Assembly (NCBI RefSeq): GCF_030867095.1
Contig: NC_081824.1
Span: forward strand, 86,448,382-86,512,381
Length of the DNA: 64,000 nucleotides
Reading direction: 5' to 3'
Source: Alligator mississippiensis
Lineage: Eukaryota > Chordata > Crocodylia > Alligatoridae
This document shows positions 1 through 10,368 of the stretch, in pieces. Below the pieces are notes generated by a model. The model worked only from the letters and a program-made list of their open reading frames with translations, was not told the DNA's origin and searched no databases. Position numbers and translations under genes: made by a program. Within the stretch, counting starts at the first letter, position 1; every line of letters begins with the position of its first letter.

Positions 1-18
1 TGGCGACCCAGATGGGCC
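1..18 (+). promoter_or_regulatory. Probable retroviral primer-binding site
   Basis: The window opens with TGGCGACCCAGATGGG. TGG complements the tRNA CCA tail and the following bases could pair with an acceptor stem and part of a T arm; a tRNA-Arg-like primer is my best guess, not verified. Its position ~370 bp before a gag start fits the site that lies just after a 5' LTR and primes minus-strand DNA synthesis. The 5' LTR itself would lie immediately left of the window and is not seen. Confidence 0.5.
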
Positions 19-349
19 TGCCTTAGATAAGCTTTGCCCGGACTAACTGACGACCAGACAGCCACTCCTCCGAAGTGAATGTCAGGCGCGTCCTAGGATC
101 TCTTTTCTCGGTGAGACTTTTGCTTCAGGGGGAGCTGGATCGCTGAGGCGGCAGTAGCCTAATGGTGCAATGCCATAGAGTAAAAGTACCAGTAACAGGC
201 ACCTGGGTGAGAGGATAAAAAGGGCATAAGGCCTACCGTCAGTACGCCTGCTTGGGATTATCTCTGTAAGTATTCTGTCTGGCCCGAGTCCAAGACCAGT
301 GATTTTTCCCCTGTGAGGACGAGGACTAAAAACAGATCCCTGGATCCCA

Positions 350-356
350 GGTAAGT
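350..356 (+). promoter_or_regulatory. Retroviral 5' splice donor in the leader
   Basis: CAG/GTAAGT at 348-356 is a perfect U1 consensus, placed 38 bp before the gag start. In gammaretroviruses a donor in the leader makes the subgenomic env mRNA; here no env acceptor remains in the window. The donor could in principle splice into downstream host sequence. Confidence 0.6.
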
Positions 357-388
357 CGGACGGTCAGAACCGGGAAGGCAGCCCTGAG

Positions 389-913
389 ATGGGTACTATT
401 AAATGTACCCCCCTCTCTTGTGTATTGGGACATTGGGCAGAGTTTGGTGGGGATCCTATGACTAAGAAGAAAGCTAAATTCTTCTGTGAAACTGCGTGGC
501 CACGCTATAAGCTAGATGATCAAGAACATTGGCCTCCGGAGGAAAGTGTTAATTATAATACCATCTTACAATTGATTTTGTTCTGCTGGCAGAATGATAA
601 ATGGGAAAAATTGATGTATGCGCAAGTGTTTATGTCTCTTTATAGAGATAGAAAGGTTTTGGAGAAATGTGGATTGGGGGAGGGGGTTGGGATCTGTGAG
701 ATGGCCGTGGCTCGACCAACTGCAAATCCTGTCCTGGAATTTCCGGAGCCGGAGGCTCCCCTCCCTCTGCTGCCTCTACCTTATTCTTTACCTCTTCCCC
801 CTCCTCCTCCTGATTCGTCTGATTCCTCGTTGGCATTCGCTCTTCCTGCTTCTTCCCCCCCACCCCCCCCCCCGAGGCGGAGGTTGAGAACACTCCCCGA
901 CCCAGGGATCTAA
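389..913 (+). pseudogene. gag: ERV gag, matrix and proline-rich linker part
   Basis: First 174 codons of an endogenous gag. The start is chosen because Met-Gly gives an N-myristoylation context and the residues that follow (TPLSCVLGHW) have the pattern of gammaretroviral matrix N-termini. Matrix occupies roughly residues 1-105. A strongly proline-rich stretch (about 120-165, with runs of 4-6 Pro) corresponds to the p12-like linker that normally carries late-budding motifs; I see no clean PPxY. The frame ends at TAA (911-913) while the capsid continues in another frame, so a frameshift separates the two. A C-run of ten bases near 853-874 is a likely indel site. Endogenous, non-functional. Confidence 0.8.
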
Positions 914-1074
914 AACAGCACCGACCATGGCTGTCAGGTGCTTGGCAATCTCCAAAATCCCCGACTTCTCCTGATATAACCCCGGGAGGTGGGTAGAAAA
1001 TACAGTTAGGAGCAGACTCCGGGGTTAAGGAAAAACATCACAGGGAATCTGATCCTGGCTGTGGGAAGGGAAAT

Positions 1075-1449
1075 GGGGTATTTCCCCTAAGAGAACAAGT
1101 GGTACCCGGGCCTCTCGAAGATGACGGTGAGCCAACCTACCGTCGAACCTTTGTGCACATTCCTTTCACTACATCAGATTTGTATAATTGGCAGAACAAT
1201 AACCCCAGCTTGAGAGAGAATCCTAAAAAGGTACAAAACCTGTTTGAAACGATTTTCAAAACCCATAACCCAACCTGGGCAGATGTTCAGTCTCTTTTAG
1301 ATATCCTGTTGACACCAGAAAAAAGAAAGATGATAATAAACAAAGCCCGTGAGTACATAAAAAAAAAATTACCGCAAGAAACCTGCAAGGAAATAGGGAC
1401 GATCATGTCCCCACCCAGGAGCCAGATTAAAAACCAGACCAAGATATGA
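1075..1449 (+). pseudogene. gag: ERV gag, capsid N-terminal part
   Basis: Capsid N-terminal domain in a different frame from the matrix segment. The frame is open upstream of 1099, reading FPLREQ just before it, a typical gammaretroviral matrix/capsid boundary style. It runs through a helical region containing TWADVQSLLDILLTPEKR, then leaves frame near a run of nine A at 1360-1368 and stops at TGA 1447-1449. The capsid carries on in a third frame. This part of capsid builds the mature core lattice. Two frame changes in one gag show long decay. Confidence 0.75.
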
Positions 1450-2042
1450 CCTCCATCCGTGCCTATCAAAAATATATCCTCCGAGGATTGAGAGATGCCA
1501 TAAAAAAACCTCAGAATCTCAATAAGGTGTATGAGGTTCGACAAAAGACAAATGAGACCCCGAGTGCCTTCTTAAAAAAAATTTACACTACTTTCACACA
1601 ATACACTCGTGAGGACCCGGAGGATGCATCAAACGCTCGCATGGTAAATATGATCTTCATAGGTCAGAGTACACCAGACATTAAAAAAAAATTACTAAAG
1701 ACAGACGGAGCAACAGGTATGCCTATTTCCCAACTAATAGACATTGCTTACCAAGTATTTACTAACCGAGAAAGTGTTCAGGAAAAGCAACAGGACAAGA
1801 AAGAGGAGAGAAAGATAAAAATGCAGGCAGCTCTAGTGGCAGCTGCAATCACAAAAAACCCCAGAAATGAGGGATCCCAGAGACAGCCTCAGAGGCGGGG
1901 TCCATTAGAGAAAGATCAGTGTGCCTATTGCAAACAAAAGGGAAACTGGAAGCAGGAATGCCCCTATTGGAAAGTTGGTGAAGGTGAAAATAAAAGAGAG
2001 GAGAGCAGTGGACTGTTTGCTTTTAAAAGGGATTCAGATTGA
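1446..2042 (+). pseudogene. gag: ERV gag, capsid C-terminal domain and nucleocapsid
   Basis: Third gag frame, 198 codons. Residues ~33-48 hold the major homology region (RQKTNETPSAFLKKIY), the conserved capsid C-terminal signature. A lysine/glutamate-rich helix (~115-130) follows, then the nucleocapsid with one zinc knuckle at 1920-1961. The knuckle reads CX2CX4NX4C: the zinc-binding His is Asn (codon AAC, 1944-1946), so the usual CCHC is broken. The frame ends at TGA 2040-2042, and protease continues in the same frame directly after it, as in viruses that express pol by stop-codon readthrough. Confidence 0.85.
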
Positions 2043-2516
2043 AGGGGACCGGAGGCCCGGGAAGGAAAGATAACCCAGATCCCAGTGTCCCCTGACGAGC
2101 CTCTGGTTAAAATACAATTAGGGGACAGAGATGAATTGGTAGAATTTCTCGTCGATACAGGTGCTGCCCATTCCATCTTAACTCAAAAACTAAAACCTTT
2201 AAATAAAAAGACTGTGCCGGTGATAGGGGTCACAGGAAAGACAATAACACGACCCTTCCTACAGCCAATGACCTGTAATCTTGGGCAGCCTGAAGTCACC
2301 CATCAATTCTTGTACATGCCAGACTGCCCCGTTCCCCTTTTAGGGAGAGACCTCCTCTATCAACTGCAAGCTACGTTGTCGTTTCAGGATGGGCAAATGT
2401 TTTTAACAGTGCCTCCTGAAAAGGGGTGGCATTTACAGGCTTGCCTTCTCGGCCTTCTCCGAGAAAAAAATACACCGGATATTCCTCAAACCCTGCTCGA
2501 TGCTGTTGTTCCATAG
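2043..2516 (+). pseudogene. pro: ERV protease (pro)
   Basis: Retroviral aspartic protease in frame with the preceding gag stop. The catalytic motif FLVDTGAAHS is at ~2145-2172, a mid-domain strand/flap region follows, and LGRDLLYQL (~2340-2366) gives the second conserved G-R-D motif near the C-terminus. About 125 residues long, the normal size for a gammaretroviral protease, and the catalytic Asp is present. The frame stops at TAG 2514-2516, where pol should continue into RT, so this stop or a nearby shift kills pol. No pol product can be made from this copy. Confidence 0.85.
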
Positions 2517-2635
2517 GTATGGGCAGGTCACTGACCCGGGAAGGCTAAAAATGCTGACCCTATAAAGATTCAACTTTTGCCAGGGGCCCAGCCTCCATGT
2601 GTAAAACAATATCCAATGCGGATAAAAGCCACTAT
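2517..2635 (+). pseudogene. pol: ERV pol, RT N-terminal stub
   Basis: About 2589-2632 reads QPPCVKQYPMRIKA, which has the look of the start of gammaretroviral reverse transcriptase (the conserved KQYP motif). The frame hits TAG at once and nothing recognisable as fingers, palm (YXDD) or RNase H follows. This marks the 3' limit of recognisable provirus. Confidence 0.6.
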
Positions 2636-3112
2636 ATGCTAGGTGTAATACAAACACATAGTAGACAGTCTCTGACGCAAAGAGGCTACAAGGACAGAGT
2701 AATGTATAAACAGCATTTAAAGAAAATATCAACAGTACCAATACTACGTGAGTTTCCAGACACTAGACTAAGTGAGCAAGAGGATGTATTTTAAAATAGA
2801 AAATGTTTTGTGAAAGAGTGCAACATTGGCCTTTAGGTGTTGCTTGGACTCTACTAACACAATACCATTTCCAGATACATATGGAGAACATAGTTGTCTT
2901 TTTGGATACTGTGCACACATTTTTTGTGATTTACAATGACTGCATTATACAAGATTGATAGACTAATATAACTAATGGGAAACTTTTCCTTCTTAATAAT
3001 TTAGGAAAACAACATCCACTTAGTTAATCTAGTAATATGCAGAGAGGAAATTTATGTTATTATATACAAGCATTTTGTTTTTAGTTCATTTTGAAATCAA
3101 CTGTAGACTCTT
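2636..3112. other. AT-rich stretch between the ERV remnant and the ASCC3 3' end
   Basis: No ORF, repeat end or RNA gene that I can support. Low GC, single-copy look. It may hold ASCC3 downstream sequence elements or decayed provirus. Confidence 0.5.
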
Positions 3113-3770
3113 CAGCATAACTTTCCAATCAGATTTATTAAATTTATAATGAATATAAATTTGTGAAAATGTTCTTGTGAAGTATCATCTCCATGTGGTA
3201 TACTTAAGAGATGTATTTTATCATTAAATGGCATTTACATTTTATACTGAAGAGAGTGGTACAACAAATTTCTTACAGATATGTCTTATAAACTTAATGT
3301 TATAATTCACCTCAGCAATGTTTTCTGTCATTTCTTAAATCAAGTTTTGTGCATTCTCCGCATAAATTAAAAAAAATCCATTTAAACAATATGAACACAT
3401 TGGCTATAGAGCAATCATTTCCAAATGAAAACTACAGCTCAAAATGTATACAAATTAAAATGTCCATACTTTCTTGTTTTGACTTGCCAGAATACAATTC
3501 TGGCATATACATTAGTAGTAAAACAGATCCATTTCACATTCTGAAATTTTTCAAAGATGAAATGATAAAAGGCAACACTTTGTAAAGGAATAAGGCCACT
3601 GTGGCTAACTCTGTGTTACTAGAGTCAATACAGCAGTCACTTTCAATTTCCTAGGTGTCTTGAGGTTAGAAGTTGATTCCACTAAGGCAAACATAATTTC
3701 TCTGTTGTCCAGCATAACTGAACATCCAGGTTTCAAGCCCACTTCTTTCAAACAGATTGTTCAGGTCATG
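3113..3770 (-). other. ASCC3: Probable ASCC3 3' UTR
   Basis: Sequence downstream (minus strand) of the ASCC3 stop codon. The only AATAAA on the minus strand in this interval is at 3134-3139 (TTTATT on +), about 630 nt after the stop, giving a plausible transcript end near 3110-3120. The boundary is inferred, not observed. Confidence 0.55.
3134..3139 (-). terminator. ASCC3: Candidate ASCC3 polyadenylation signal
   Basis: Canonical AATAAA hexamer on the minus strand, the first one after the ASCC3 stop codon. A T/GT-rich stretch on the minus strand follows further downstream. Alternative signals are possible. Confidence 0.55.
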
Positions 3771-3918
3771 TTACTTCAGAGCCAGGTGACTCATTGCATC
3801 AGAGTTCTCAGTATTGACCTGTGCTGAGCTGCTGGCTGGTATGACATTCAGATAAATGTCATACTGTTGGTCCATGCCAAGGTAACTGTCACTCATGAGA
3901 TACAATGTGTAGATGTAT
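3771..3918 (-). CDS. ASCC3: ASCC3, last coding exon (C-terminus)
   Basis: Final 48 residues of ASCC3, the DNA/RNA helicase subunit of the activating signal cointegrator 1 complex, which unwinds DNA for ALKBH3-mediated alkylation repair and splits collided ribosomes in quality control. The acceptor is TTTTAG/A at 3919-3920; one base completes a lysine codon started in the previous exon. Residues read YIYTLYLMSDSYLGMDQQYD, the last strands of the Ig/FN3-like part of the C-terminal Sec63 domain shared with SNRNP200 (Brr2), then a short tail rich in Ser, Ala and Asn ending in ALK. The stop is TAA (3771-3773). Identification rests on recognising this strongly conserved C-terminus; I am confident it is ASCC3 rather than SNRNP200, whose tail is acidic. 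Confidence 0.92.
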
Positions 3919-4009
3919 CTAAAATATAAAAGCAGGCTCATTAGTTTCTTTTTCAAATCATCAACATTTAATTTCATAATACTTGGATAATTTTAATAAA
4001 AAGTCTTAC
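3919..4009 (-). other. ASCC3: ASCC3 last intron (91 bp)
   Basis: Donor GTAAGA, acceptor TATTTTAG, both consensus. At 91 bp it is far shorter than the other introns seen here. No repeat inside. Confidence 0.88.
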
Positions 4010-4185
4010 TTTCCAGGAGTTTCTGGAGTATAAAAAGCAACTGAAACAGAGCTTTGGTTTCTGATGTATCCAATCCTTTTCAAAGCAATAAGTTCTTTTT
4101 TATCCACTTCCCCAAGTATCAAAAACCACCCTTCATCTTTGGCTTTGGGGAATCGAGGAGCCATTGCTTTACTGTCTTGCTTTCT
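4010..4185 (-). CDS. ASCC3: ASCC3, penultimate coding exon
   Basis: 58 codons plus two bases, starting in phase 0 after acceptor CTAATAG and ending at GGAAA/GTAAGA. The peptide RKQDSKAMAPRFPKAK leads into DEGWFLILGEVDKKELIAL and KRIGYIRNQSSVSVAFYTP, part of the beta-sandwich (Ig/FN3-like) subdomain of the second Sec63 module. This subdomain packs on the C-terminal helicase cassette and contacts other ASC-1 complex partners. Joins in frame to the upstream exon ending YHQ and the downstream exon starting YIYTL. Strong conservation relative to the human protein as I remember it; no stop or shift. Confidence 0.92.
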
Positions 4186-6119
4186 CTATTAGGTAAAACA
4201 AACAAACAAACAGGTTAATGCAACTGGGACCCCCAGTTTTCTTGTGTGTGAGAGTGAGAGAGGATGAGAAACTATTACAGAACACCAGGATCAGAACACT
4301 TTGTCATTCTTCCTAGATAAAGACTTTTGGTAAAAATATGAATCACAGGAATACAGAAAACAAGGCACTTAACCAATTAGTAACTAAGCCAATACCATTT
4401 GTACAGAAAACATTGTCCCCTTTTTATAATTTAGTCTAAAAACAGAGTGAATGCTATTCTCTGTAGAATGACTAATTGTAAACCTTGCATCTTTAAATAA
4501 TATTAATCAACATTGTCCAAGATTAATCTAAAGACAATGACAGTACTTCTAGTCTTTACTTTAGGTTGCTGTAGCAAAATGGAAGATTATTTCAGTGATT
4601 CTTTAAGACGGTGTCTTTATTGCTGAAAGCTGAAGATACTAATAATGATGCAAATTCAAATCAGCATTCATTTAGTGCACTGTAGATGGAGAGGTTTTGC
4701 TCAAGATTCCCAGGGAAGCAAATGAACCAGCAGTGGTAAGCTTCATACAGTATTATGAGAGGGGGATCTAAGACTGTGGGGCAGGGGAAATTCGATGGTA
4801 GGGGCTTCAGGCACCTCAGCAGTTTCTGGCTGGCTGAAGCTTCTTGTATGGTACAGGGAAGAGGAACTCTTTTCTTCTTCCTTCCAGTTAACAAAGTTCC
4901 CTGACATTCAACTGCAGAATACCCAAGGTATTCAGCTCTGAAATAAAAAAAAAAAATGTTTGCCTTCTTATTATTCTCATTTTGCTCTTAAAGTATGAGG
5001 GCACCATTTCCTAAAAGAGGAATTTAATGTATATCACAGTCCTGGACTCCACATAACCTACAACTATTTGGCACCCTCTTACAACTCCCCATCACTTCTC
5101 ATAAAAAAATGAACACAACAAACAACCCAGGGTAAAATCCTAGCCCCAGTGATTCAGTGGGAGTTTTGTACTGATATGAGACAGTATTGCACCCCAAGAA
5201 TCCAACTAATTCACACTCCTTGGAAACCTGGATGTTAGGGCTCTCCTTTGTGTTGCATCCATTGATGACACTGGGGACATATATAGTTATGCCACAACTA
5301 TAAAGTGAATGTTATGACAGTACTACAAGTCAACACTTAAACTTCTGCTGTTTGGGGGTTGGAGATCTAAATAGCTCATTTTTTCAAAGTAACAAGTATT
5401 TTTCATGATTCAATTTCTAGGTGAGAAATTTAAAACAAATATAAAGGGGTGTAATTTTCAAAAACTGATGGAAACTAACCAAAAGTGGAGTCACTAGTGA
5501 CTTCTGAAAATTAGATTACTATGTATAAGCAAAGGAGTGAATATGGTTGGAAACAAAAAACAAAATAAAAAAAAACCCACAAAAAAAAGGCAAGGAGAAC
5601 CCTGATGAAAAAAGCATGTCCCTGATGGATATGCGAAGATCACAAGGAAAACTCAAGCTAGGGAGGTAAAAGGTAAACACCTTAAGCCTATTGCAGAGAA
5701 ATAGTGAAGTGCTTAGCAGAGGACCATAATTCCTTTAAAAAAACAAAACAAAAACAACAAAAAACAAAAAACACTAAGCAAACTTACAATAATCAGAAGG
5801 AGTTGAACTAATAATACAAATATTAGGGAAATGCAGAAAACTGGTTCATGTAAAATTTTTGACCAATTTATCATGTAAAAACAAAATAAAATATTACATA
5901 TATCTGAGCTATTATCCTGTGGTAACTGGGTAAATTACCAGTCTATTATTAACATTTCTGTCTTTGCACAAAGCTGTGAAAAATGATGGCAGATCTCATT
6001 AATGAATGGTCCAATAGGATTAATAGTCCAATAGGATTTTGTTATTGTATACCACACTGCTAGTAATTCAGACTATTGGAATCTAGTGCACTAGAGAAAG
6101 AAAATTATGAGTACTCTAC
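4186..6119 (-). other. ASCC3: ASCC3 intron, 1.9 kb
   Basis: Donor CAG/GTAGAG, acceptor CTAATAG. AT-rich, with A-rich simple sequence at ~5551-5590 and 5737-5775 and an (AAAC)n tract near 4198-4211. I see no gene or clear transposon here. Confidence 0.85.
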
Positions 6120-6329
6120 CTGATGGTACCCCATCTGGATTCTCTGCAAATATATCTGGAGCACATATTCTTGATCAGCATGTAATTTGATCCATTTTTT
6201 TTCATCCCTCATATCTGTTGCCAAAGTAGGAATAGGTAGTTCATTCTGTCCCTGAACCGAGCCATCCCACCAGCCTTTAATGCTCAAATGAACATTTATA
6301 ATTGGCAAGTGGGAGACAAAATTCCAAAC
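6120..6329 (-). CDS. ASCC3: ASCC3 coding exon (Sec63 domain, WNF...HADQEYVL)
   Basis: Exactly 70 codons, phase 0 at both ends. Acceptor TTCTTCCACAG, donor CAG/GTAGAG. The peptide starts VWNFVSHLPIINVHLSIKGW, passes through an acidic, variable loop, then KWIKLHADQEYVLQIYLQRI. This is the first strands of the beta-sandwich in the C-terminal Sec63 module. The HADQEYVL segment is nearly invariant in vertebrate ASCC3, while the preceding loop is variable, so the exon shows the expected mixed conservation. No disruption. Confidence 0.92.
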
Positions 6330-7255
6330 CTGTGGAAGAACAGATCGTAAGTAATTGGTAAGTCCTGCTTCAGGTACAAGACAAAGCTGTAAAATGCTGC
6401 CATTATAATAGAAAATATAACTGTACATTCTACACATTTAATGTGTAGTTAAAAAACAATTTTTATGTATTAATAAGATTCAAATAAAAAAAAAAATCAG
6501 GATTGTTACTGGAAAATGCTCTTTCATTAACTTCTTACTGTACCTCTCCTAAGCAAATAAAACAATTGTGAAACTCCTTAAGTGCAGTATATATGCTCTA
6601 CCATGTTTACTGTATATCTGAATAAGAAAAAAACTGTTTTCCACTTCTGGTTAAAGTATTATTTCCTATAAGCACTAAAAACTCCTATAACTGAGTTTTG
6701 AATTAAAACTTTGTGGCATAATCCATAATGAGCCAGTCAGTGCAATGCTAATTAGTGATGGGCAAACCTCAAAGAGTTCAGAGGATCAGTTCAGATAATT
6801 ATCAGACAGTTCAAATGCTCATCTGAAGTTATCCATACTTTAAAAAATATGTTATGTATTCATCTCCTTGAACATCTGTTATCCTTACAATTCTCCTAAA
6901 GACTCTCAAGTTCTTCTCCTACCTTATCATGGTCTCGGTTTTATCCCTCTCTGCATCCCTCTACACAGAGCTGATATTAGGTACACATGACCTACATTAT
7001 TCAATATGGTACTCCTTTAGTACTGGATGTGATGGCCTGAAAACACACTGCAGTCCTATAGCCCTAGAGTAGGGACACAATACACAGTAGCGGGCAGAAC
7101 AAGTAATGACATAAACAATGGAGCTAAAAGTGGTGGCAATAAAGCAGATTTTCATCTAGGAGGCAGAAGAAGGGCAGAGATCAGAGTGATAGGTTCATGG
7201 GAAATAGAGAAAGAAGTAAAAACTACTTTGGAACCACACAGAGCTAGAAGAATAA

Positions 7256-8074
7256 GGCTAGGGGCAGAAGTTACACATAAATGGGTTTATATGATCAGAA
7301 ACTTGTTTAAACCTGTAACAGAACAGAACCTTAGTGCACATAAACCAGTTTGAAAATGGGTGAAAATGGTTTAAGATAAACCTGGCTGAATGTAGTATCA
7401 GACTTAACTGAATTGAGTCAAACTGGTTTATGAAACTTCTGTCCCAGACCCCTTCCTGGTTCAAGTTAAATCACAGTCCCCCAGCATCCCAGCATGCTTT
7501 CTAGCCCTGGGGTGGGCTGTACTGTCTGTGCCAGAGAGCAGGGTTGTCCCTACCCGGACCCTCTGCTCTCTAGCTGGAACAGTGAGGGCTGGCTGACAAG
7601 GGGGAGCGGGGGGGCAAGCACCGCTGGATATGCAGCCTAGTCCATAGGGGGGACTTTTCTGTCCCCCTGGCAAACCCTGGCTGAGGTCCTGGGCCAGGGA
7701 GGGGGGCGTTAAACACACCTTCCCCTGCTCAAACTCACTGCTGGCTGCAACTGTGGACTAAAAATCCCAGAGGCACCTGGAAACAGGAAGAGGAAGTGAT
7801 GAGCAACCCTGTAGTGTCCTGCTGTTGTAATTCTGGACTGCAAATCCCAGAGATCTGGGGGCAGCATGAAGAGCAAGTGAACAAGCAGCCAGAGAGCCCT
7901 GCTCTAGTGCTCCCTTGCTTTCTGGCCTGAGCCGCTGCAAACATGTGACTGCATTTCATTAATCAAAGGTAAATGTCTGTTCACTTCTGTTTCAGTTGAA
8001 TATGTGCAGCTTAGACCAACCTGGAAAGACTGAATCAATTCAGCCTTGAGCTTTTTGACTGTCTGTACCTAGCC
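7256..8074 (+). mobile_element. Non-autonomous DNA transposon, Harbinger-like, long copy
   Basis: Ends are inverted: GGCTAGGGGCAGAAGTTACA at the left and, reverse-complemented, GGCTAGGTACAGACAGTCAA at the right. Both sides carry the trinucleotide TAA directly outside the ends (7253-7255, 8075-8077), a 3-bp target duplication of the TWA type used by PIF/Harbinger elements. The interior has AAACTGGTTT-like palindromic words near both ends and a GC-rich core (7.46-7.96 kb) with no credible protein. A short copy with the same ends lies at 22987-23233. Assignment to Harbinger is by target-site length only. Confidence 0.65.
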
Positions 8075-8195
8075 TAAGTACTGAAAAAACTTGGCGATTC
8101 CCACACAATTATTATATGTTCCCCAGCAATCCTTAGGGACAGAAATGATTCCACCTTTGGGTGGGGCGGGGTGGGGTGAGGAGAGGAGGGATAGG

Positions 8196-8618
8196 GGTGG
8201 CGGCTAGGAAGGAAAGAGAGGGAGAAACCTACTAACACTTCATGGAAGAAAGAGGATCGAGGTATTCACTGAATGGTCAACAGGAGAGAATGCAAAGAAG
8301 GGGTGGGACCATGGGTGACTGGTGCCACCTTACTCGGGGGGAGGGGCATGTGCCTCTCCAGTGACCAGTCAATGACCGGGGTGGGGAGTCCCCCCACGGC
8401 TGATCTTGCCAACTGGGGGAGGGTCTCTCCATGGCTGATCTCACTCACCAGCTCCCAGAAGTGGCCGCGACATTTCCACTCCCGGGCCGGCACTCATGGG
8501 GGGGTGCCGGCGCTCCCGCTGGCCCCCTTGCCCATTGCCTAAGCGGGGAGCGTGGCCTGTTAGGGGGTACACCAGCACTCTTAGAGGGTGCATGTGCACC
8601 CCCTACACATCGCCACTG
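8196..8618 (-). mobile_element. GC-rich DNA-transposon relic (hAT type?)
   Basis: The right end read backwards starts CAGTGGCGATGTGTAGGGGG and continues with GTGCACATGCACC, the look of reptile hAT non-autonomous elements. The left end is uncertain (GGTGGCGGCTAGG at 8196). No matching 8-bp duplication found. ORFs across this block are compositional. Confidence 0.4.
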
Positions 8619-9119
8619 ACTGGGACAGATGTAATGAGCATGGAAAAGAGGTTTGGATTTCTTCATTTTAACTTTATTTTTCCCTATATCAATGTGACCA
8701 TTTTGTACACAAAATAAAACAAATTTAATAGATTTGGCTTGATTTCTTTGATTACGTTTTCAATGTCAATGGGTTTGAAGTCCTGAAAAACACTCACTGT
8801 GATTCACAATTATAGTAAGTTAGTAGATAATGAAGTTTACCAGTTTCCTTAAGGTAGCTTTAACTGACAAAGGACAGGAAAACTGGACTGTAAGCCCAAG
8901 CTAAGTAGACAGACACTAGGAAAAATAACACAAGCTTCCTCCCTCCGATCTGAAACCAACTTACAGCCCGAAGAAACTCTCATTTGATAAATGCTACTAA
9001 GATTTCATTACACTTATATTCCCAACTTACCCACTACCAGTGTATCATGAAATTACCTCTGATAAAATATCTTCTTTGCCTGTCTACACTGATGCAGTCA
9101 TACTTCACTGGCTACCGAA

Positions 9120-9770
9120 CCTTATTGTGGGACCCAGGCTGAAGCTACCGCTATGGCACTGTCCATACAGTAGCAGCCGCTCTAGCTCCAGCACACGGCA
9201 GGAGTTGGAGCTGCTGCTGTGTATTCCAGGGCCGCGTTCACATGAGCTCAGCTGTTTGTTTCCCCAGGTACAAGTAGCAGTGGCACACTTTGTGCTGTTG
9301 CTGCTTGACCCTGGGGCATGCCCATGCCATGTGCTTTACCTACAGTCCTGGGGGCCTCAGGGAGCTGCAGCCACAGTGCTCCTGCATCTGGGAGACTGGC
9401 TGGTAGCCAGAGCCTGGCTCTAGCCAGGCAGGCTCTGGTTTTGGTAGGCATGTGTTGCTGCCATGTGTGCTGCCCCCCCCTTTTTTTTGGCATGGGGTTT
9501 TTGACCCTGGGATGTCCCACGGTCAAAAGAATCCTTTGTGCTGCAGTGTGGGGAACACCTGCATGTGTAGTGTGTGGCACTGCAGACGGGTCTGCAGTGC
9601 CACATATCACACGTCCATGCTTATCTGTACACAGTCCAGGAGTTGGAGCTGCTGCTGCCACATGCTCCAGGTCAGAGCCAGAGCTGGAGCTGCTGCTGCA
9701 GTTTCCTCATGCCCCTGCTCAGATCCAGCTCTCAAAGAGCTCCATGACCCTGTGTACTGTATGCAATCCC
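9120..9770. mobile_element. GC-rich interspersed element with a perfect hairpin
   Basis: Sharp GC island in AT-rich intron. It contains a 21-bp direct repeat (9199-9219 and 9637-9657; begins CAGGAGTTGGAGCTG) and a perfect 15-bp stem at 9573-9604. Terminal inverted repeats were not located. No ORF looks like a known protein; the long frames on both strands follow base composition. Confidence 0.45.
9573..9604. repeat. Perfect 15-bp hairpin with 2-nt loop
   Basis: TGTGGCACTGCAGAC, then GG, then its exact reverse complement. Weaker pairing continues outward. It sits inside the GC-rich element above. Confidence 0.85.
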
Positions 9771-10368
9771 AGTTTTAATTATGGCTACTGCACTAGAATT
9801 TATTTTAGCACATAGAAAGAATCCTGTTGTAACAGAGTAGGTCTGATTGAAGAATCATACTATTCTCCAGGCCTGTTTCCTGAAGTTATGAATTGTGCTA
9901 TGGTAAATAAATTGAAAGATCTCAATAAGGTTAATGGTCTCTGGTTGCTGAGACATCTGTAGCACAGCAACTGTTTATCTGCCAGGTAATATGGAAGCAT
10001 TCACATACTTCTCTTGTTGAAAATAATATCAGGTGGAGTCTGCTAAAATCTCTAGTAGCATACTTCTCTCTCTCATAAATACACATATCTACAGATATGT
10101 ATGCTAAACCTCAGATCCATTCTGCATAACTACTGAGTATCATTTTCAAAGGTGCCCCATTAATTTAGAAAAAAAGACCCAGATTTGCAAAGGAGAACAG
10201 ACTCAACAACGTTCAGCACCTTCACACCTAATGTTTAAACACGTGTCTCTGGGAGTGGAATTCACAATGCCAAGGGAGCGAATCCATAAGGAAAGTTAGG
10301 AATCTAAGACTGAGATTCAGAGCACCTAGCATGCTGATCAGAGGAATGGGGAGAAGGAAACGCTAAAC

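Larger units (their letters stand above)
1..2635 (+). mobile_element. Endogenous gammaretrovirus-like provirus, 5' half only
   Basis: Order seen: primer-binding site, ~370-bp leader with a splice donor, gag (matrix, proline-rich linker, capsid with major homology region, nucleocapsid), aspartic protease, and the first ~15 codons of reverse transcriptase. The gag-to-protease arrangement (stop codon followed by protease in the same frame) is that of gammaretroviruses. Gag is split over three reading frames, so the copy is dead. No RNase H, integrase, env, polypurine tract or 3' LTR follows; from ~2636 the sequence becomes AT-rich and unrelated. The provirus is + strand, opposite to ASCC3, and sits downstream of its 3' end. 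A truncating deletion or an unassembled remainder are both possible. Confidence 0.85.

Noticed and set aside
9248..9815. Long overlapping ORFs on both strands (up to 165 codons)
   Set aside because: GC-rich repeat with low stop density; no motif, no conserved composition, frames on both strands.
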